Translations under genes and position numbers: made by a program
Part shown: in pieces, positions 18,359 through 27,493 of the stretch
Position numbering within the stretch: position 1 is the stretch's first letter
Layout: every line of letters begins with the position of its first letter
Notes under the pieces: generated by a model
Databases searched by the model: none
What the model was told of the DNA's origin: nothing
Seen by the model: only the letters and a program-made list of their open reading frames with translations
From: a bacterium
GTDB lineage: Bacteria; Electryoneota; B3-LCP
Reading direction: 5' to 3'
Length of the DNA stretch: 64,000 bases
NCBI GenBank assembly: GCA_026394195.1
Contig: JAPKYS010000023.1
Location: 124,001 to 188,000 of the forward strand

Positions 18359-19762
18359 ATGAGAATGCTCTTTGTCAGACCCAACGCCGAAATTCATATG
18401 GTTCCACCTCCGATGGGACTGCTCTACCTCTCGTCCTGTCTGCGGCAATCCGGCGAACATGAATCGAAGATAATCGATGGGCGCTTGTTAAAGCTGAATC
18501 CTGATGAGATTATAGAAATGGCTCGTGAGTACGATCCGGACATTGTGGGGATAACCGGCTTAACCATGGAAGGACCTGCTGCTCACCAGATTGCCTCGCT
18601 GGCAAAACAACAGTGGCCGGAAAGACCAGTGGTTCTTGGTGGTCCATATGCCACCAGCGAACCCCAAAAATCTATCAGCGATCCCAACGTAGATTTCTGT
18701 TTCTATGGTGAATCGGAACGCAGCTTTCAAGAATGGATTAATGCACAAGTGTCCGGAACGGATGTTTCAACCATACCGGGATTAGGTTACCGGGTCAATG
18801 GCTTGGTGAAATCCTCTGTCAATTGCAGCTATATTGACAACCTGGATGAGATTCCCTTCCCTGCCTGGGATCAGATCGAACTGGAGCGTTACTTCAATCC
18901 GCGTTTTCTCCACGTCCCTTCAATGAATCCCCATCCTTGGGGCAAGCGGATTGTTCCCATCGTGACGACTCGCGGCTGTCCTTACCGTTGTACGTATTGC
19001 CACAACATTTTCGGGAAGCGGGTGCGTAAACGGTCAGTGGGAAATGTCATCGAAGAGATGAAGCTGCTGAAGCGGTGTTACGATATCGAAGAGATCGAGT
19101 TTATCGATGATATTTTCAACGTGGACATCGAACGCGCCAAATCGATTTTTCGCGAAGTCATCGACTTAAAGTTAAATCTGAAATTCAGTTTCCCCAATGG
19201 TTTGCGTTCGGATTCTTTCGACGAGGAATTACTTGATTTGATGAAGTCGGCCGGCGCCTATCGGTTGATGTTTGCCGTTGAATCCGGATCGCAGCGAATC
19301 CAGAAGGTGATCCGAAAGAATCTGAACTTGGAAAAAGCACAGGCGAATATTACCCTTGCCAATAAAAAGGGCTTTTTCGTGGGAGGCTTCTTCATTATCG
19401 GATTTCCCGATGAAACTGAAGAGGAAATGCGCCAATCCATCGATTTTGCGCTAAAATCGAAACTGCACACTGCCAATTTTGTGATAGTGACACCTTTCCC
19501 GGGAACGGAGCTCTGGAAACAAGCCATGGCTGCTGGTGTGCCGGTGGAAAAGGCTATTACACATTTCTACCAGGTTTCCATAAATCTTTCAAAAGTTCCC
19601 AGCAAACGTTTGGACACCTTACGGCGCCTGGCGCTTGCAAGGTTCTACCTCAACCCGGTTAGAATTCTACGTTTCATTTCTCGGGTGCCGAATTTTCCCA
19701 GACGTTCCCTCGAACTCGGTGTGATCTTGATGCTTACACTAATCGGCAAATGGAAAAACTGA
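18359..19762 (+). CDS. B12-binding-type radical SAM protein, array member 5
   Basis: A 467-residue paralog. The ATG at 18359 is chosen because it restores the same length and the same RMLFVRPNAE start as its neighbours; a GTG at 18353 and an ATG at 18365 are alternatives, and a GGGGGG run lies just upstream. Motifs: GGPYATSEP, CPYRCTYC at C207/C211/C214, DDIFNVDIERAK, AVESGSQR, FFIIGFPDETEEE and tail LARFYLNPVR. It carries Met/Pro-rich changes in the N-terminal domain (MVPPPMGLLYLSS). It closes the run of five same-length paralogs; the following radical SAM genes belong to other subgroups. Reaction class: radical SAM, substrate unknown. Confidence 0.89.
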   Translation: MRMLFVRPNAEIHMVPPPMGLLYLSSCLRQSGEHESKIIDGRLLKLNPDEIIEMAREYDPDIVGITGLTMEGPAAHQIASLAKQQWPERPVVLGGPYATSEPQKSISDPNVDFCFYGESERSFQEWINAQVSGTDVSTIPGLGYRVNGLVKSSVNCSYIDNLDEIPFPAWDQIELERYFNPRFLHVPSMNPHPWGKRIVPIVTTRGCPYRCTYCHNIFGKRVRKRSVGNVIEEMKLLKRCYDIEEIEFIDDIFNVDIERAKSIFREVIDLKLNLKFSFPNGLRSDSFDEELLDLMKSAGAYRLMFAVESGSQRIQKVIRKNLNLEKAQANITLANKKGFFVGGFFIIGFPDETEEEMRQSIDFALKSKLHTANFVIVTPFPGTELWKQAMAAGVPVEKAITHFYQVSINLSKVPSKRLDTLRRLALARFYLNPVRILRFISRVPNFPRRSLELGVILMLTLIGKWKN

Positions 19763-19827
19763 CGTCATGCTGAAACAAGTGCTGCTGCGATATTCGATTG
19801 ACAGTCGCAAGAGAATCGGAATGAATA

Positions 19828-21291
19828 ATGGCTAAAGTCGCGCTGGTACAGAATCTCCTCACCGAAAATCTGGGGCTCATGTATATCAGTTCCTACCTGC
19901 AGCGACAGGGACATGACGCCCGCATCTTCATCGACGTGCAGGGTACGAACGCCTTTAAAGACATTGAATCCTTCGCTCCGCAGGTAATCGGTTTTTCCTG
20001 TACCACCGGAATGCACCATTGGGCTCTGGATTTCGCTCGCCGTTACAAATCCCAGCACGCAAAGGTTAATATCGTCCTGGGCGGACCACATCCGACTTTT
20101 TATCCGCAGATCATCAAAGATCCCGTAGTGGATTATATATGCGTGGGGGAAGGAGAAGAAGCCCTCTCCGAGCTGGTAGGGGTGATCGATGGAGGAGGCG
20201 ACGTTTCGCAGATCGGCAATATCTGGTCAAAACGCGATGGCGAAATCATTGAAAATCCCGTTCGTCCGCTGCTTCAAGATCTGGATAGTCTTCCCTTCCC
20301 GGATCGCAGCTATTATGATCGCTATCCGATTACCGCTCGGGAGACTTCCAAGAATTTTATCTCAGGTCGGGGCTGCGCTTACAAGTGTAATTTCTGCGCA
20401 AACCATACTCTGATGGGTATCTACCATGATAAGGGGAAGTACGTTCGTTTTCGCAGCAAAGAAAACGTCATCGAAGAGATTAAACAGGTTAAAGCCCGCT
20501 ATCCGGTGCGATTCATCGGCTTTTCAGACGACATCCTGATTGTCAACCGGAAGTGGTTGTATCCATTTCTGGATTTGTACAAACGTGAGATTAACCTGCC
20601 CTTTCTTTCTACAGTTCGCGCAAATCTGGTCGACGAGGAATTGGTGGCGGCGCTGAAAATCGCTGGCTGTATCTCCTGCGTCTTCGGTGTGGAATCGGGT
20701 GTGGAGAAAATCCGTAATGAGGTTTTAGCCAAGGGCGTCAAGGACGAGCACATCTTTGAAGCCGCCCGACTTTTTCACAAGTATCGCATCCGCTTCGGTA
20801 CGTACAATATGGTAGGACTGCCCGGGGAAACGATCGAAGATGCTTTTCAGACCGTAAAAATAAATGCCCGCATCCAGCCCGATTTCCCCTGGTGTTCAGT
20901 ATTGCAGCCTTATCCGGGAACGCAAATTCGAAAGCGCATTGAAGCCGATCTCGGTCATCAACTGCCCATCGATGAAATCGGCGCCAGTTACTTTACTACG
21001 TCCGTGGTCCGTTCTAAAGAGATCCGGCAGTTGGAAAATTTGCAGAAATTGTTCCACCTGGCGGTGAAATTTCCCTTCATACAGCCGATAGTACGGCAAC
21101 TGATTAAACTGCCGCCCAACTTTCTCTTCCAATGGACCTTTAACGCCTGTTATGCCTGGCAGTTGATGGTTCGCTCAAGGATCAATTTTTTCAAGCTGAT
21201 CCAATACGGATTGGCTTCGCAGAGATTATTTAAAAAGCGTGCTTCCACTCAAGTTGGTCCGGTCGGAGACGAACCTTCTCCTGCTTCTTGA
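19828..21291 (+). CDS. B12-binding-type radical SAM protein, second subgroup
   Basis: A 487-residue protein. The N-terminal domain starts KVALVQNLLTENLGLMYIS and has the loop GGPHPTFYP; the cluster motif is CAYKCNFC at C183/C187/C190, about 25 residues earlier than in the five-gene array. It continues with DDILIVNRKW, GVESGVEKIR and MVGLPGETIEDA, and ends in a basic tail. It pairs with the gene at 23988, which has the same spacing and the same HPTF loop, so these two form a subgroup. Replacing the Pro of the usual CPYxC by Ala is unusual within this window. It has its own 65-base leader. Radical SAM chemistry is certain from the motif; substrate is not. Confidence 0.89.
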   Translation: MAKVALVQNLLTENLGLMYISSYLQRQGHDARIFIDVQGTNAFKDIESFAPQVIGFSCTTGMHHWALDFARRYKSQHAKVNIVLGGPHPTFYPQIIKDPVVDYICVGEGEEALSELVGVIDGGGDVSQIGNIWSKRDGEIIENPVRPLLQDLDSLPFPDRSYYDRYPITARETSKNFISGRGCAYKCNFCANHTLMGIYHDKGKYVRFRSKENVIEEIKQVKARYPVRFIGFSDDILIVNRKWLYPFLDLYKREINLPFLSTVRANLVDEELVAALKIAGCISCVFGVESGVEKIRNEVLAKGVKDEHIFEAARLFHKYRIRFGTYNMVGLPGETIEDAFQTVKINARIQPDFPWCSVLQPYPGTQIRKRIEADLGHQLPIDEIGASYFTTSVVRSKEIRQLENLQKLFHLAVKFPFIQPIVRQLIKLPPNFLFQWTFNACYAWQLMVRSRINFFKLIQYGLASQRLFKKRASTQVGPVGDEPSPAS

Positions 21292-21298
21292 CGTCATC

Positions 21299-22714
21299 AT
21301 GAAAGTGCATCTGATCAATCCCCCTTCTCCGGGCGAGTTCGGCTTTACCAGGGAAGGGCGCTGCATGCAGAAGGAAGGTGTCTGGACGACGACCTGGCCT
21401 CCAATTTCGCTGACTCAGACAGCAGCGGTGTTGCGGCAGCGTGGGCACCAGGTGCAGGTCAATGATTGCAGCGTCGAGGCCGTGGACACGGAGAAATTGA
21501 AAGCAATCCTCCGACAATCCGCTCCGGGTCTTGTGGTCATGAACTCAACCACACCCTCACTGAATTTTGACATGACCATTCCGCCGGTCATCAAGGCAAT
21601 TCTCCCCGGAACCAAAGTTGCAGCCTTCGGCATCCATGTTGGGACTCTGCCGGAAGACTGTTTCAAGATGACCGAGGCTTTGGATTACATTATTCGCGGC
21701 GAACCCGAACTAACCATCGCTGATCTTGCAGACAGTCTTGATCAGGGCGCTGATCCTTCGTCAGTGGCAGGGCTTTCCCTGCGGCAGGATGGAGTCGTAA
21801 TCAATGCTCCCGACCGTACTTTCTTAAAGAATATCGATGATTTTCCCTATCCCGCCTGGGATTTGATCAATCTGGACAATTATCGCTTGCCGTTTTCGGG
21901 TCGGCGTTTTCTGATGGTAACCACTGCGCGCGGCTGCCCTTATGGTTGTGTCTATTGTGTGGCTCAGAGCTATTACGGCCGTAAAATTCGCATGCGCAAG
22001 GTCGATCGGATCGCTGATGAACTGGAGCACTTGCGAGACCGTTACGGCGTCAACGATTTTTTCTTCTGGTCGGAATCGTTTACCATCATTAAAACGGCGA
22101 TCAAGGAACTCTGCCGCGAAATTCTCCACCGCAACCTCAACGTTCGCTGGGTCTGCAACAGCCGAGTTGACAACATCGACCTGGAACTTCTGAAGCTGAT
22201 GAAGGAAGCCGGCTGCTGGATGATCTCCTATGGTATCGAATCGGGTGAACAGGCGATTCTCGATGGCATTAAGAAGAACATCACCATCGCGCAGATCCAG
22301 AATGCCATTGAACTGACCCGGCAGGTTGGCTTCCAGATTGCCGGTCATTTTGTATTGGGTTTACCGGGGGAAACCCTCGATTCATTGAAGAAAACTTACG
22401 ATTTTGCCTGCAACCTCGATCTGGATTACGCCCAGTTCTATTGCGCTTCCCCCTGGCCGGGATCTGAATTTTATCACATGGCAAAAAAGAGCGGTTGGCT
22501 GGCGTCGACAGACTGGAGCCAGTACGAACAGGATCGCTCCGTGACCAACTACCCGGGGCTCTCTGCTCAACAAATCACACAATTTAGGGATTGGGCAGCC
22601 AGAAAATATTACCTTCGTCCCAAGATAATGTGGCGCACCATTACGAGATTGAAATCTCCGGGTGAAATAAAAAATTTCATCGGTATGCTCCGGGCGTTCC
22701 TAACCTGGGTATAA
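21299..22714 (+). CDS. B12-binding-type radical SAM protein, third subgroup
   Basis: About 471 residues from ATG 21299, seven bases after the previous stop. A longer frame from 21239 overlaps the upstream gene and is not preferred, because KVHLINPPSPGEFG is the normal family start. The N-terminal domain has the strand KVAAFGIHVG in place of the GGPxxT loop. The cluster motif is CPYGCVYC at C213/C217/C220, followed by FFFWSESFT, GIESGEQAI and VLGLPGETLDS, with the tail ARKYYLRPK. The N-terminus (PPSPG...REGRC) resembles radical SAM proteins of the hopanoid/BchE-like branch more than those in the five-gene array. Function beyond radical SAM chemistry is unknown. Confidence 0.88.
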   Translation: MKVHLINPPSPGEFGFTREGRCMQKEGVWTTTWPPISLTQTAAVLRQRGHQVQVNDCSVEAVDTEKLKAILRQSAPGLVVMNSTTPSLNFDMTIPPVIKAILPGTKVAAFGIHVGTLPEDCFKMTEALDYIIRGEPELTIADLADSLDQGADPSSVAGLSLRQDGVVINAPDRTFLKNIDDFPYPAWDLINLDNYRLPFSGRRFLMVTTARGCPYGCVYCVAQSYYGRKIRMRKVDRIADELEHLRDRYGVNDFFFWSESFTIIKTAIKELCREILHRNLNVRWVCNSRVDNIDLELLKLMKEAGCWMISYGIESGEQAILDGIKKNITIAQIQNAIELTRQVGFQIAGHFVLGLPGETLDSLKKTYDFACNLDLDYAQFYCASPWPGSEFYHMAKKSGWLASTDWSQYEQDRSVTNYPGLSAQQITQFRDWAARKYYLRPKIMWRTITRLKSPGEIKNFIGMLRAFLTWV

Positions 22715-22729
22715 CATGCATCTGGTTAC

Positions 22730-23935
22730 ATGAATTTAAGCTTGATCCGCTTGATCGACTCCCGTTTCGGTCAGGTCGTCTGCAACTATCTCTATTCCTA
22801 CGACAAATTTCGCTCCAAATTCCCGCCTTTGCACTGGCAGGAAGGAGAGATCAAGCGTATTCTCGTCATCAAATTCTGGGGTATCGGCAACCTGGTGCAG
22901 GCATCGCCGACCATGCGCAGCATCAGGCAGATATTCCCGGATGCCGAGATTGTCTTTCTCACCCTGGCGCAAAATAAGGGGGTCTACGAAAGATCGAATC
23001 TCTATGACAAGGTTATTTACCTGCGGCTGACCACCGCTTGGGATTTTACCCGTGAATTAATCAGATTATTCTTCAGGCTACGCAACTTCAATTTCAATTT
23101 GATTATTAACCTTGAACCGTTAGTCTATTTCGGAGAATTGATCAGTTTCTACGTAGGAGTCGGCGATCGAGTGGGATTTTCTGTGCCCGGCCGAACAACG
23201 CTCTATACCAAGCCAATCGAATTCCGCGAAGACGAGCATATCGCCCGTACCTTCTACCGGGTGCTTTCAGCCTTCGGGGTTGAGGCTGAACCTTCAGAGG
23301 AGCAGTTACTCCCCGAAAGGATACCTCTTTCCAAAGATGATCTGCAGGTTGCGGAGGAATTGCTGCGGGCAGAAGGAGTGACTCAGGACGATTACCTGAT
23401 CGGTGTAAACGTCAATGCTTCGGATGTTGCCAAGGAGCGACGCTGGCCTTTGGAGAATTTCGCGACGCTGTGTGATATGGCAATTGAGAGGTTGAACGCC
23501 AAAATACTTTTAGTCGGCGCCCCCGACGAAGTGCCCTACGTCGAACGAGCCGTTGCGATGATGCGTCGTGAACCGATCAATTTGGCCGGACGAACCAACC
23601 TGCGTGAAGCCATCGCCCTGATCAGCAAAATGAACTTGTTCATCACCAACGATTCCGGTCCGTTGCATCTCGCTTACGCGATGCGAGTGCCGACTATCTC
23701 CTTCTTTGGACCTGAAAGTCCCCGGCGTTACGGTCCCCTGGGAGAAGCTCACACTGCGTTCTTCAAGGGCTTGGATTGCAGTCCCTGCATCTACTTTAAA
23801 AACCTCAAGAAAGCCAATTGCAAGCAGAATGCCCGCTGTTTAAGAATGATAAAAACCGGAGAGGTCTACGAGAGCGTTGAGAAGAACTATCATCAATGGT
23901 TGGCTGACCGCGCTGCAAAGACCATGTCCATTTGA
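22730..23935 (+). CDS. GT9 glycosyltransferase, ADP-heptose:LPS heptosyltransferase-like
   Basis: A 401-residue GT-B protein. The N-terminal half begins its fold with RILVIKFWGIGNLVQASP, the typical GT9 glycine loop; the C-terminal half carries ITNDSGPLHLAYAMRVP and FFGPESPRRYGPLG, the nucleotide-sugar-binding region of heptosyltransferases, followed by a cysteine-containing segment (CSPCIYF...CKQNARC) often seen in this family. Enzymes of this family add heptose or a related sugar to LPS core or glycan acceptors on the cytoplasmic side of the inner membrane. It is the only glycosyltransferase inside the radical SAM run, 15 bases after the preceding gene. It supports an LPS-like or glycolipid product. 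Exact sugar unknown. Confidence 0.9.
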   Translation: MNLSLIRLIDSRFGQVVCNYLYSYDKFRSKFPPLHWQEGEIKRILVIKFWGIGNLVQASPTMRSIRQIFPDAEIVFLTLAQNKGVYERSNLYDKVIYLRLTTAWDFTRELIRLFFRLRNFNFNLIINLEPLVYFGELISFYVGVGDRVGFSVPGRTTLYTKPIEFREDEHIARTFYRVLSAFGVEAEPSEEQLLPERIPLSKDDLQVAEELLRAEGVTQDDYLIGVNVNASDVAKERRWPLENFATLCDMAIERLNAKILLVGAPDEVPYVERAVAMMRREPINLAGRTNLREAIALISKMNLFITNDSGPLHLAYAMRVPTISFFGPESPRRYGPLGEAHTAFFKGLDCSPCIYFKNLKKANCKQNARCLRMIKTGEVYESVEKNYHQWLADRAAKTMSI

Positions 23936-23987
23936 AGAACTGAGAGATCTAACTTGATAACCTCACGATATTCCTGGCTGATTCAGC

Positions 23988-25400
23988 ATGGCTAAAATCC
24001 TCTTCCTCCAGACGATTCAATTTGAATTCACCGGCGTGATGTCTATTTCTGCCTACCTGAAAAGAGCCGGACACCAGGTGGATCTGCTTCTCGAACGGGA
24101 AGAAGGGAAGGATTTTTATCCTAAGATAAAAGCCTATAATCCCGATCTGATTGCCTTTTCAGCCATGACCGGCGATCATGTGCGCTGTCTGGAGATTGCG
24201 ACCGAAGTTAAAAAGTTTATGGACGTCCCTATGTTGATGGGCGGCCCTCATCCGACTTTCTTCCCTGAAACGGTGGAGCATCCGGCTTTGGATATGATCT
24301 GCCGGGGCGAAGGTGAGGAGGCTGCCGCAGAACTTTGCCGGCGCATCGATCAGGGAATCGATTATTCGGACGTACGTAATCTCTGGATCAAGCGCAATGG
24401 AAATATCATCCGAAACGAAGTTGGAGTGGGGGAGAACGAGCTGGACAACTACCCTATCCAGGACCGGGAAATTTATTACAAGTACCCCTATCTGAGAGAT
24501 TATCCGACCAAACCCTTTATAACGGCTCGTGGCTGTCCCTATCTGTGCAGTTTTTGCTTCAATCGGGATTTTAACCGCATGTACCACGGCAAAATGAAAG
24601 TGTTGCGCAGGAATTCTCCGGAACGAGCCATTGAAGAGATGGTTCAGGTCAAGAGCCGCTACCCCTTGAAGCGCATTTTCATCAACGACGATATCTTCAT
24701 CCTTGATAAGGATTGGTTGTCGGTTTTCTTACCGATGTACCATCGGGAAGTCAACCTGCCTTATGCCTGCAACGTCCGAGTCAATCTGGTTGATGAAGAG
24801 AGAGTCCGCCTGCTCAAGGAGTCGGGTTGTTTCATGGTTTCATTCGGAATCGAATCGGGTGATGAAGAACTGCGGCGGCAAATTCTGAAGAAAAACATTT
24901 CCGATCATCAGATTCGTCACGCCGCAGAGCTTTTCCACCAATATGACATTAAAATGAAAACCTTTAATATCATGGGGTTGCCGGACGAGACGATTGAAAA
25001 AGCAATCAAAACGATCCGCATTAATGCCGATATTAAAGTAGACTACCCCTGGTGTTCAATCTTGCAGCCTTATCCTCGAACGGAGTTGGCAGCGATAGCT
25101 CACACCAAGGGACTGATCGGAAAGGACTTTTCACTGGATGATTTGAACGCATCTTTCTTCACCGGCAGTGTGTTGAAAATGTCGAACGTGCGGCAATTGA
25201 CCAGGCTGCAGAAGCTTTTTTATATCGGCGTCAAAATGCCCTGGACGATTCCAATTCTGGCACGGATTATCAAGCTGCCGCTGGATAAATTCTACTTTCT
25301 CCTGTTCGGCTTCACCTATACTTACCGTTTCATGAAGGAAACCGACATCGGCTGGTGGACTGCCTTTAAATTTGCTCTAAAACATCGCAAAAATCTGTGA
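23988..25400 (+). CDS. B12-binding-type radical SAM protein, second subgroup
   Basis: A 470-residue protein with start KILFLQTIQFEFTGVMSIS, loop GGPHPTFFP, GEGEEAAAEL, cluster motif CPYLCSFC at C183/C187/C190, NDDIFILDKDW, GIESGDEELR and IMGLPDETIEKA. It matches the gene at 19828 in spacing and in many segments, including a DxPWCSxLQPYPxT segment and the hydrophobic C-terminus ending in a basic tail. It is the ninth and last B12-type radical SAM gene of the locus. It is followed by the sugar-nucleotide epimerase gene after a short AT-rich spacer. Substrate unknown; the shared motifs with 19828 suggest two successive or alternative steps on related substrates. Confidence 0.89.
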   Translation: MAKILFLQTIQFEFTGVMSISAYLKRAGHQVDLLLEREEGKDFYPKIKAYNPDLIAFSAMTGDHVRCLEIATEVKKFMDVPMLMGGPHPTFFPETVEHPALDMICRGEGEEAAAELCRRIDQGIDYSDVRNLWIKRNGNIIRNEVGVGENELDNYPIQDREIYYKYPYLRDYPTKPFITARGCPYLCSFCFNRDFNRMYHGKMKVLRRNSPERAIEEMVQVKSRYPLKRIFINDDIFILDKDWLSVFLPMYHREVNLPYACNVRVNLVDEERVRLLKESGCFMVSFGIESGDEELRRQILKKNISDHQIRHAAELFHQYDIKMKTFNIMGLPDETIEKAIKTIRINADIKVDYPWCSILQPYPRTELAAIAHTKGLIGKDFSLDDLNASFFTGSVLKMSNVRQLTRLQKLFYIGVKMPWTIPILARIIKLPLDKFYFLLFGFTYTYRFMKETDIGWWTAFKFALKHRKNL

Positions 25401-25462
25401 GAAAATTTGTTATATTATAAAAGGTTCAGGTTGTACCCCGGTGTAACTGTGTGGAGGCTGTC

Positions 25463-26461
25463 TTGATTTCGTTGGTCACCGGCGGAGCCGGGTTTATGGG
25501 AGCGCACGTTGCCGATCATCTTGTGAAGATGGGTCATCAGGTGGTGGTCTTGGATGATCTTTCGGGCGGTTTCATCGAAAATGTGCCTCAAGGCGCAGAT
25601 TTCGTCCAAGGCAGCATACTGGATAGCGAACTCCTCAAATCCATCTTCGATGAATATCACTTCGACTATGTCTTCCACCTGGCAGCTTACGCTGCTGAAG
25701 GACTTTCCCATTTTATCAAGCATTTCAATTACCAGAACAACCTCATCGGCTCGATTAATTTGATCAACTCTGCGGTGAATTACGGAGTCAAACGATTTAT
25801 CTTCACCTCGTCGATCGCAGTATACGGAGCTGGGCAGTTGCCAATGACCGAAGATATGGTTCCTGCGCCGGAAGATTCTTACGGCATTGCCAAGTTCGCT
25901 GTTGAAATGGATCTGCAGGCCACCCACGAGATATTTGGTCTGGATTACGTGATTTTCAGGCCGCATAACGTCTATGGAGAAAAACAAAATATCGGCGATA
26001 AATATCGTAATGTTGTCGGTATATTCATGAACCAGATCTTGCGGAACGAACCCATGACCGTATTTGGAAATGGCGAGCAGACGCGTGCTTTCAGTTACAT
26101 CGATGATGTGGCGCCGATCATTGCTGAATCGTCACAGTTAGACGGAGCCCGGAATCAAATATTCAATATCGGCGCGGATCAGCCGTACAGCGTGAACGCG
26201 CTCGCCGGAGTAGTCGCTGCCGCGATGGGAGTCGAGAAGAAGGTCAAATACCTGGCGGCTCGCACTGAAGTCGTGCATGCCTTCAGTGATCATTCCAAGG
26301 TAGCAAAAGTTTTTAACTATATCCAAAAATATAATCTCGAAGCCGGTGTCGGACGTATGGCGGAGTGGGTTAGGAAACACGGCGCACGCCAATCGCGAGA
26401 ATTTGGTGGAATCGAAATCGAAAGAAATCTACCGCCCTCCTGGAGAAAGGTCATCTCTTGA
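25463..26461 (+). CDS. NAD-dependent sugar epimerase/dehydratase (GalE-like SDR)
   Basis: About 332 residues of the extended short-chain dehydrogenase family. TGGAGFMGAHV near the N-terminus is the NAD-binding GxxGxxG loop, FTSSIAVYG contributes the catalytic Ser region and SYGIAKFA supplies the YxxxK pair. RPHNVYG matches the sugar-nucleotide epimerase branch. It probably interconverts or dehydrates a UDP- or GDP-sugar in the cytoplasm, feeding the glycosyltransferases around it. The TTG at 25463 is preferred because GGAGG lies at 25452-25456 with a six-base gap; a GTG at 25451 would overlap that site. The stop overlaps the next gene's TTG start (TTGA). The exact nucleotide sugar cannot be assigned. 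Confidence 0.88.
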   Translation: MISLVTGGAGFMGAHVADHLVKMGHQVVVLDDLSGGFIENVPQGADFVQGSILDSELLKSIFDEYHFDYVFHLAAYAAEGLSHFIKHFNYQNNLIGSINLINSAVNYGVKRFIFTSSIAVYGAGQLPMTEDMVPAPEDSYGIAKFAVEMDLQATHEIFGLDYVIFRPHNVYGEKQNIGDKYRNVVGIFMNQILRNEPMTVFGNGEQTRAFSYIDDVAPIIAESSQLDGARNQIFNIGADQPYSVNALAGVVAAAMGVEKKVKYLAARTEVVHAFSDHSKVAKVFNYIQKYNLEAGVGRMAEWVRKHGARQSREFGGIEIERNLPPSWRKVIS

Positions 26462-27474
26462 ACTCAGTGCGGCCCAAACTGTCCATTGTTACCGCAAATA
26501 CCAACGAAAAGCATGTCACACTCCCCATGCTGGCGTCGGTTTATAAGACCATCAAGAAGGCAGCGCCCTTCGAAATATGGATTATTGACAATGCTTCGAA
26601 AGACGGTTCGGTCGAAGCGATCAGGGAACAGTTTCCTCAGGTCAATCTCATCTGCAACCGGGTAAATGCCGGCTTCACCGAAGCCAATAATCAGGGTATC
26701 CGGGAATGTAAGGGTGAATATATTTTCTGTCTCAACCCCGATACTCTGTGCAAGGAAGGCGCTATCGACCGGATGGTGGAATACCTGGATGAACATCCCA
26801 CCGCCGGCATCGCGGGGTCCAAGTTATTGAACGCTGATGGCACGCTGCAGTCTTCCTGCCGAAACTTCATGCGGACACGCTATCTGATTCTTCAACATTT
26901 TTTCCCCTGGAACCGGTTTTTCCCGCGCCTTGCGGGAAAATTGTTTCTGACCTATTGGGATCACAGCTACACCAGGCCGGTCGATTGGGTACTGGGCGCA
27001 AGTTTGATGATCCGCAGGCAATGTCTCGAACAAATCGGTTTGAAAGACGAATCATTCTTTATTTTTCATGAGGATAGCGACTGGTGCTTCCAAGCCAGGA
27101 AAGCGGGTTGGCAGGTTGTTTTCGTCCACGATGCTGAAATTATTCACTACGGCTCACAGACTGTTGCTAAGTTGTGGGGTGCAAAACTGAACATCGAAGT
27201 TTACAAAGCACAACACCACTTTATTCGCAAGAATCTCGGAGCGAGAGAACTCTTCTACCACAGAGTATTCTTGACGCTGCTTTTAAATATCCGTCTGATA
27301 AAATTGCACATCGCCCGATTTATGAAAAAAGTGGGTGAAGATGACTACAAATCGAGTCTGGAATTCCTTCGCAAAGCGATTGACGTTCAGCTACACCCGC
27401 AACTCGTGGATCGAAAACCGCAGATGAAGTCGTTGGTGGAAGCGTCGATGGGAAAATCATCCGCTTCCAGTTGA
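26458..27474 (+). CDS. GT2 glycosyltransferase (rhamnosyltransferase-like)
   Basis: A 338-residue GT-A protein: SIVTANTNEKH, IIDNASKDGSVEAI, NRVNAGFTEANNQGI and FCLNPDTLCKEGA (donor/metal region), then DWVLGASLMIRR and FFIFHEDSDWCF, which contains the acidic catalytic region of the rhamnosyltransferase/WcaA-like branch. It probably adds one sugar to the growing lipid-linked oligosaccharide on the cytoplasmic face of the inner membrane. The TTG start overlaps the upstream stop as TTGA, so translation is coupled to the epimerase, which may make its donor. A weak GAGAAAGG precedes it. Confidence 0.89.
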   Translation: MNSVRPKLSIVTANTNEKHVTLPMLASVYKTIKKAAPFEIWIIDNASKDGSVEAIREQFPQVNLICNRVNAGFTEANNQGIRECKGEYIFCLNPDTLCKEGAIDRMVEYLDEHPTAGIAGSKLLNADGTLQSSCRNFMRTRYLILQHFFPWNRFFPRLAGKLFLTYWDHSYTRPVDWVLGASLMIRRQCLEQIGLKDESFFIFHEDSDWCFQARKAGWQVVFVHDAEIIHYGSQTVAKLWGAKLNIEVYKAQHHFIRKNLGARELFYHRVFLTLLLNIRLIKLHIARFMKKVGEDDYKSSLEFLRKAIDVQLHPQLVDRKPQMKSLVEASMGKSSASS

Positions 27475-27493
27475 TAATCTTGAGAATGGATCG

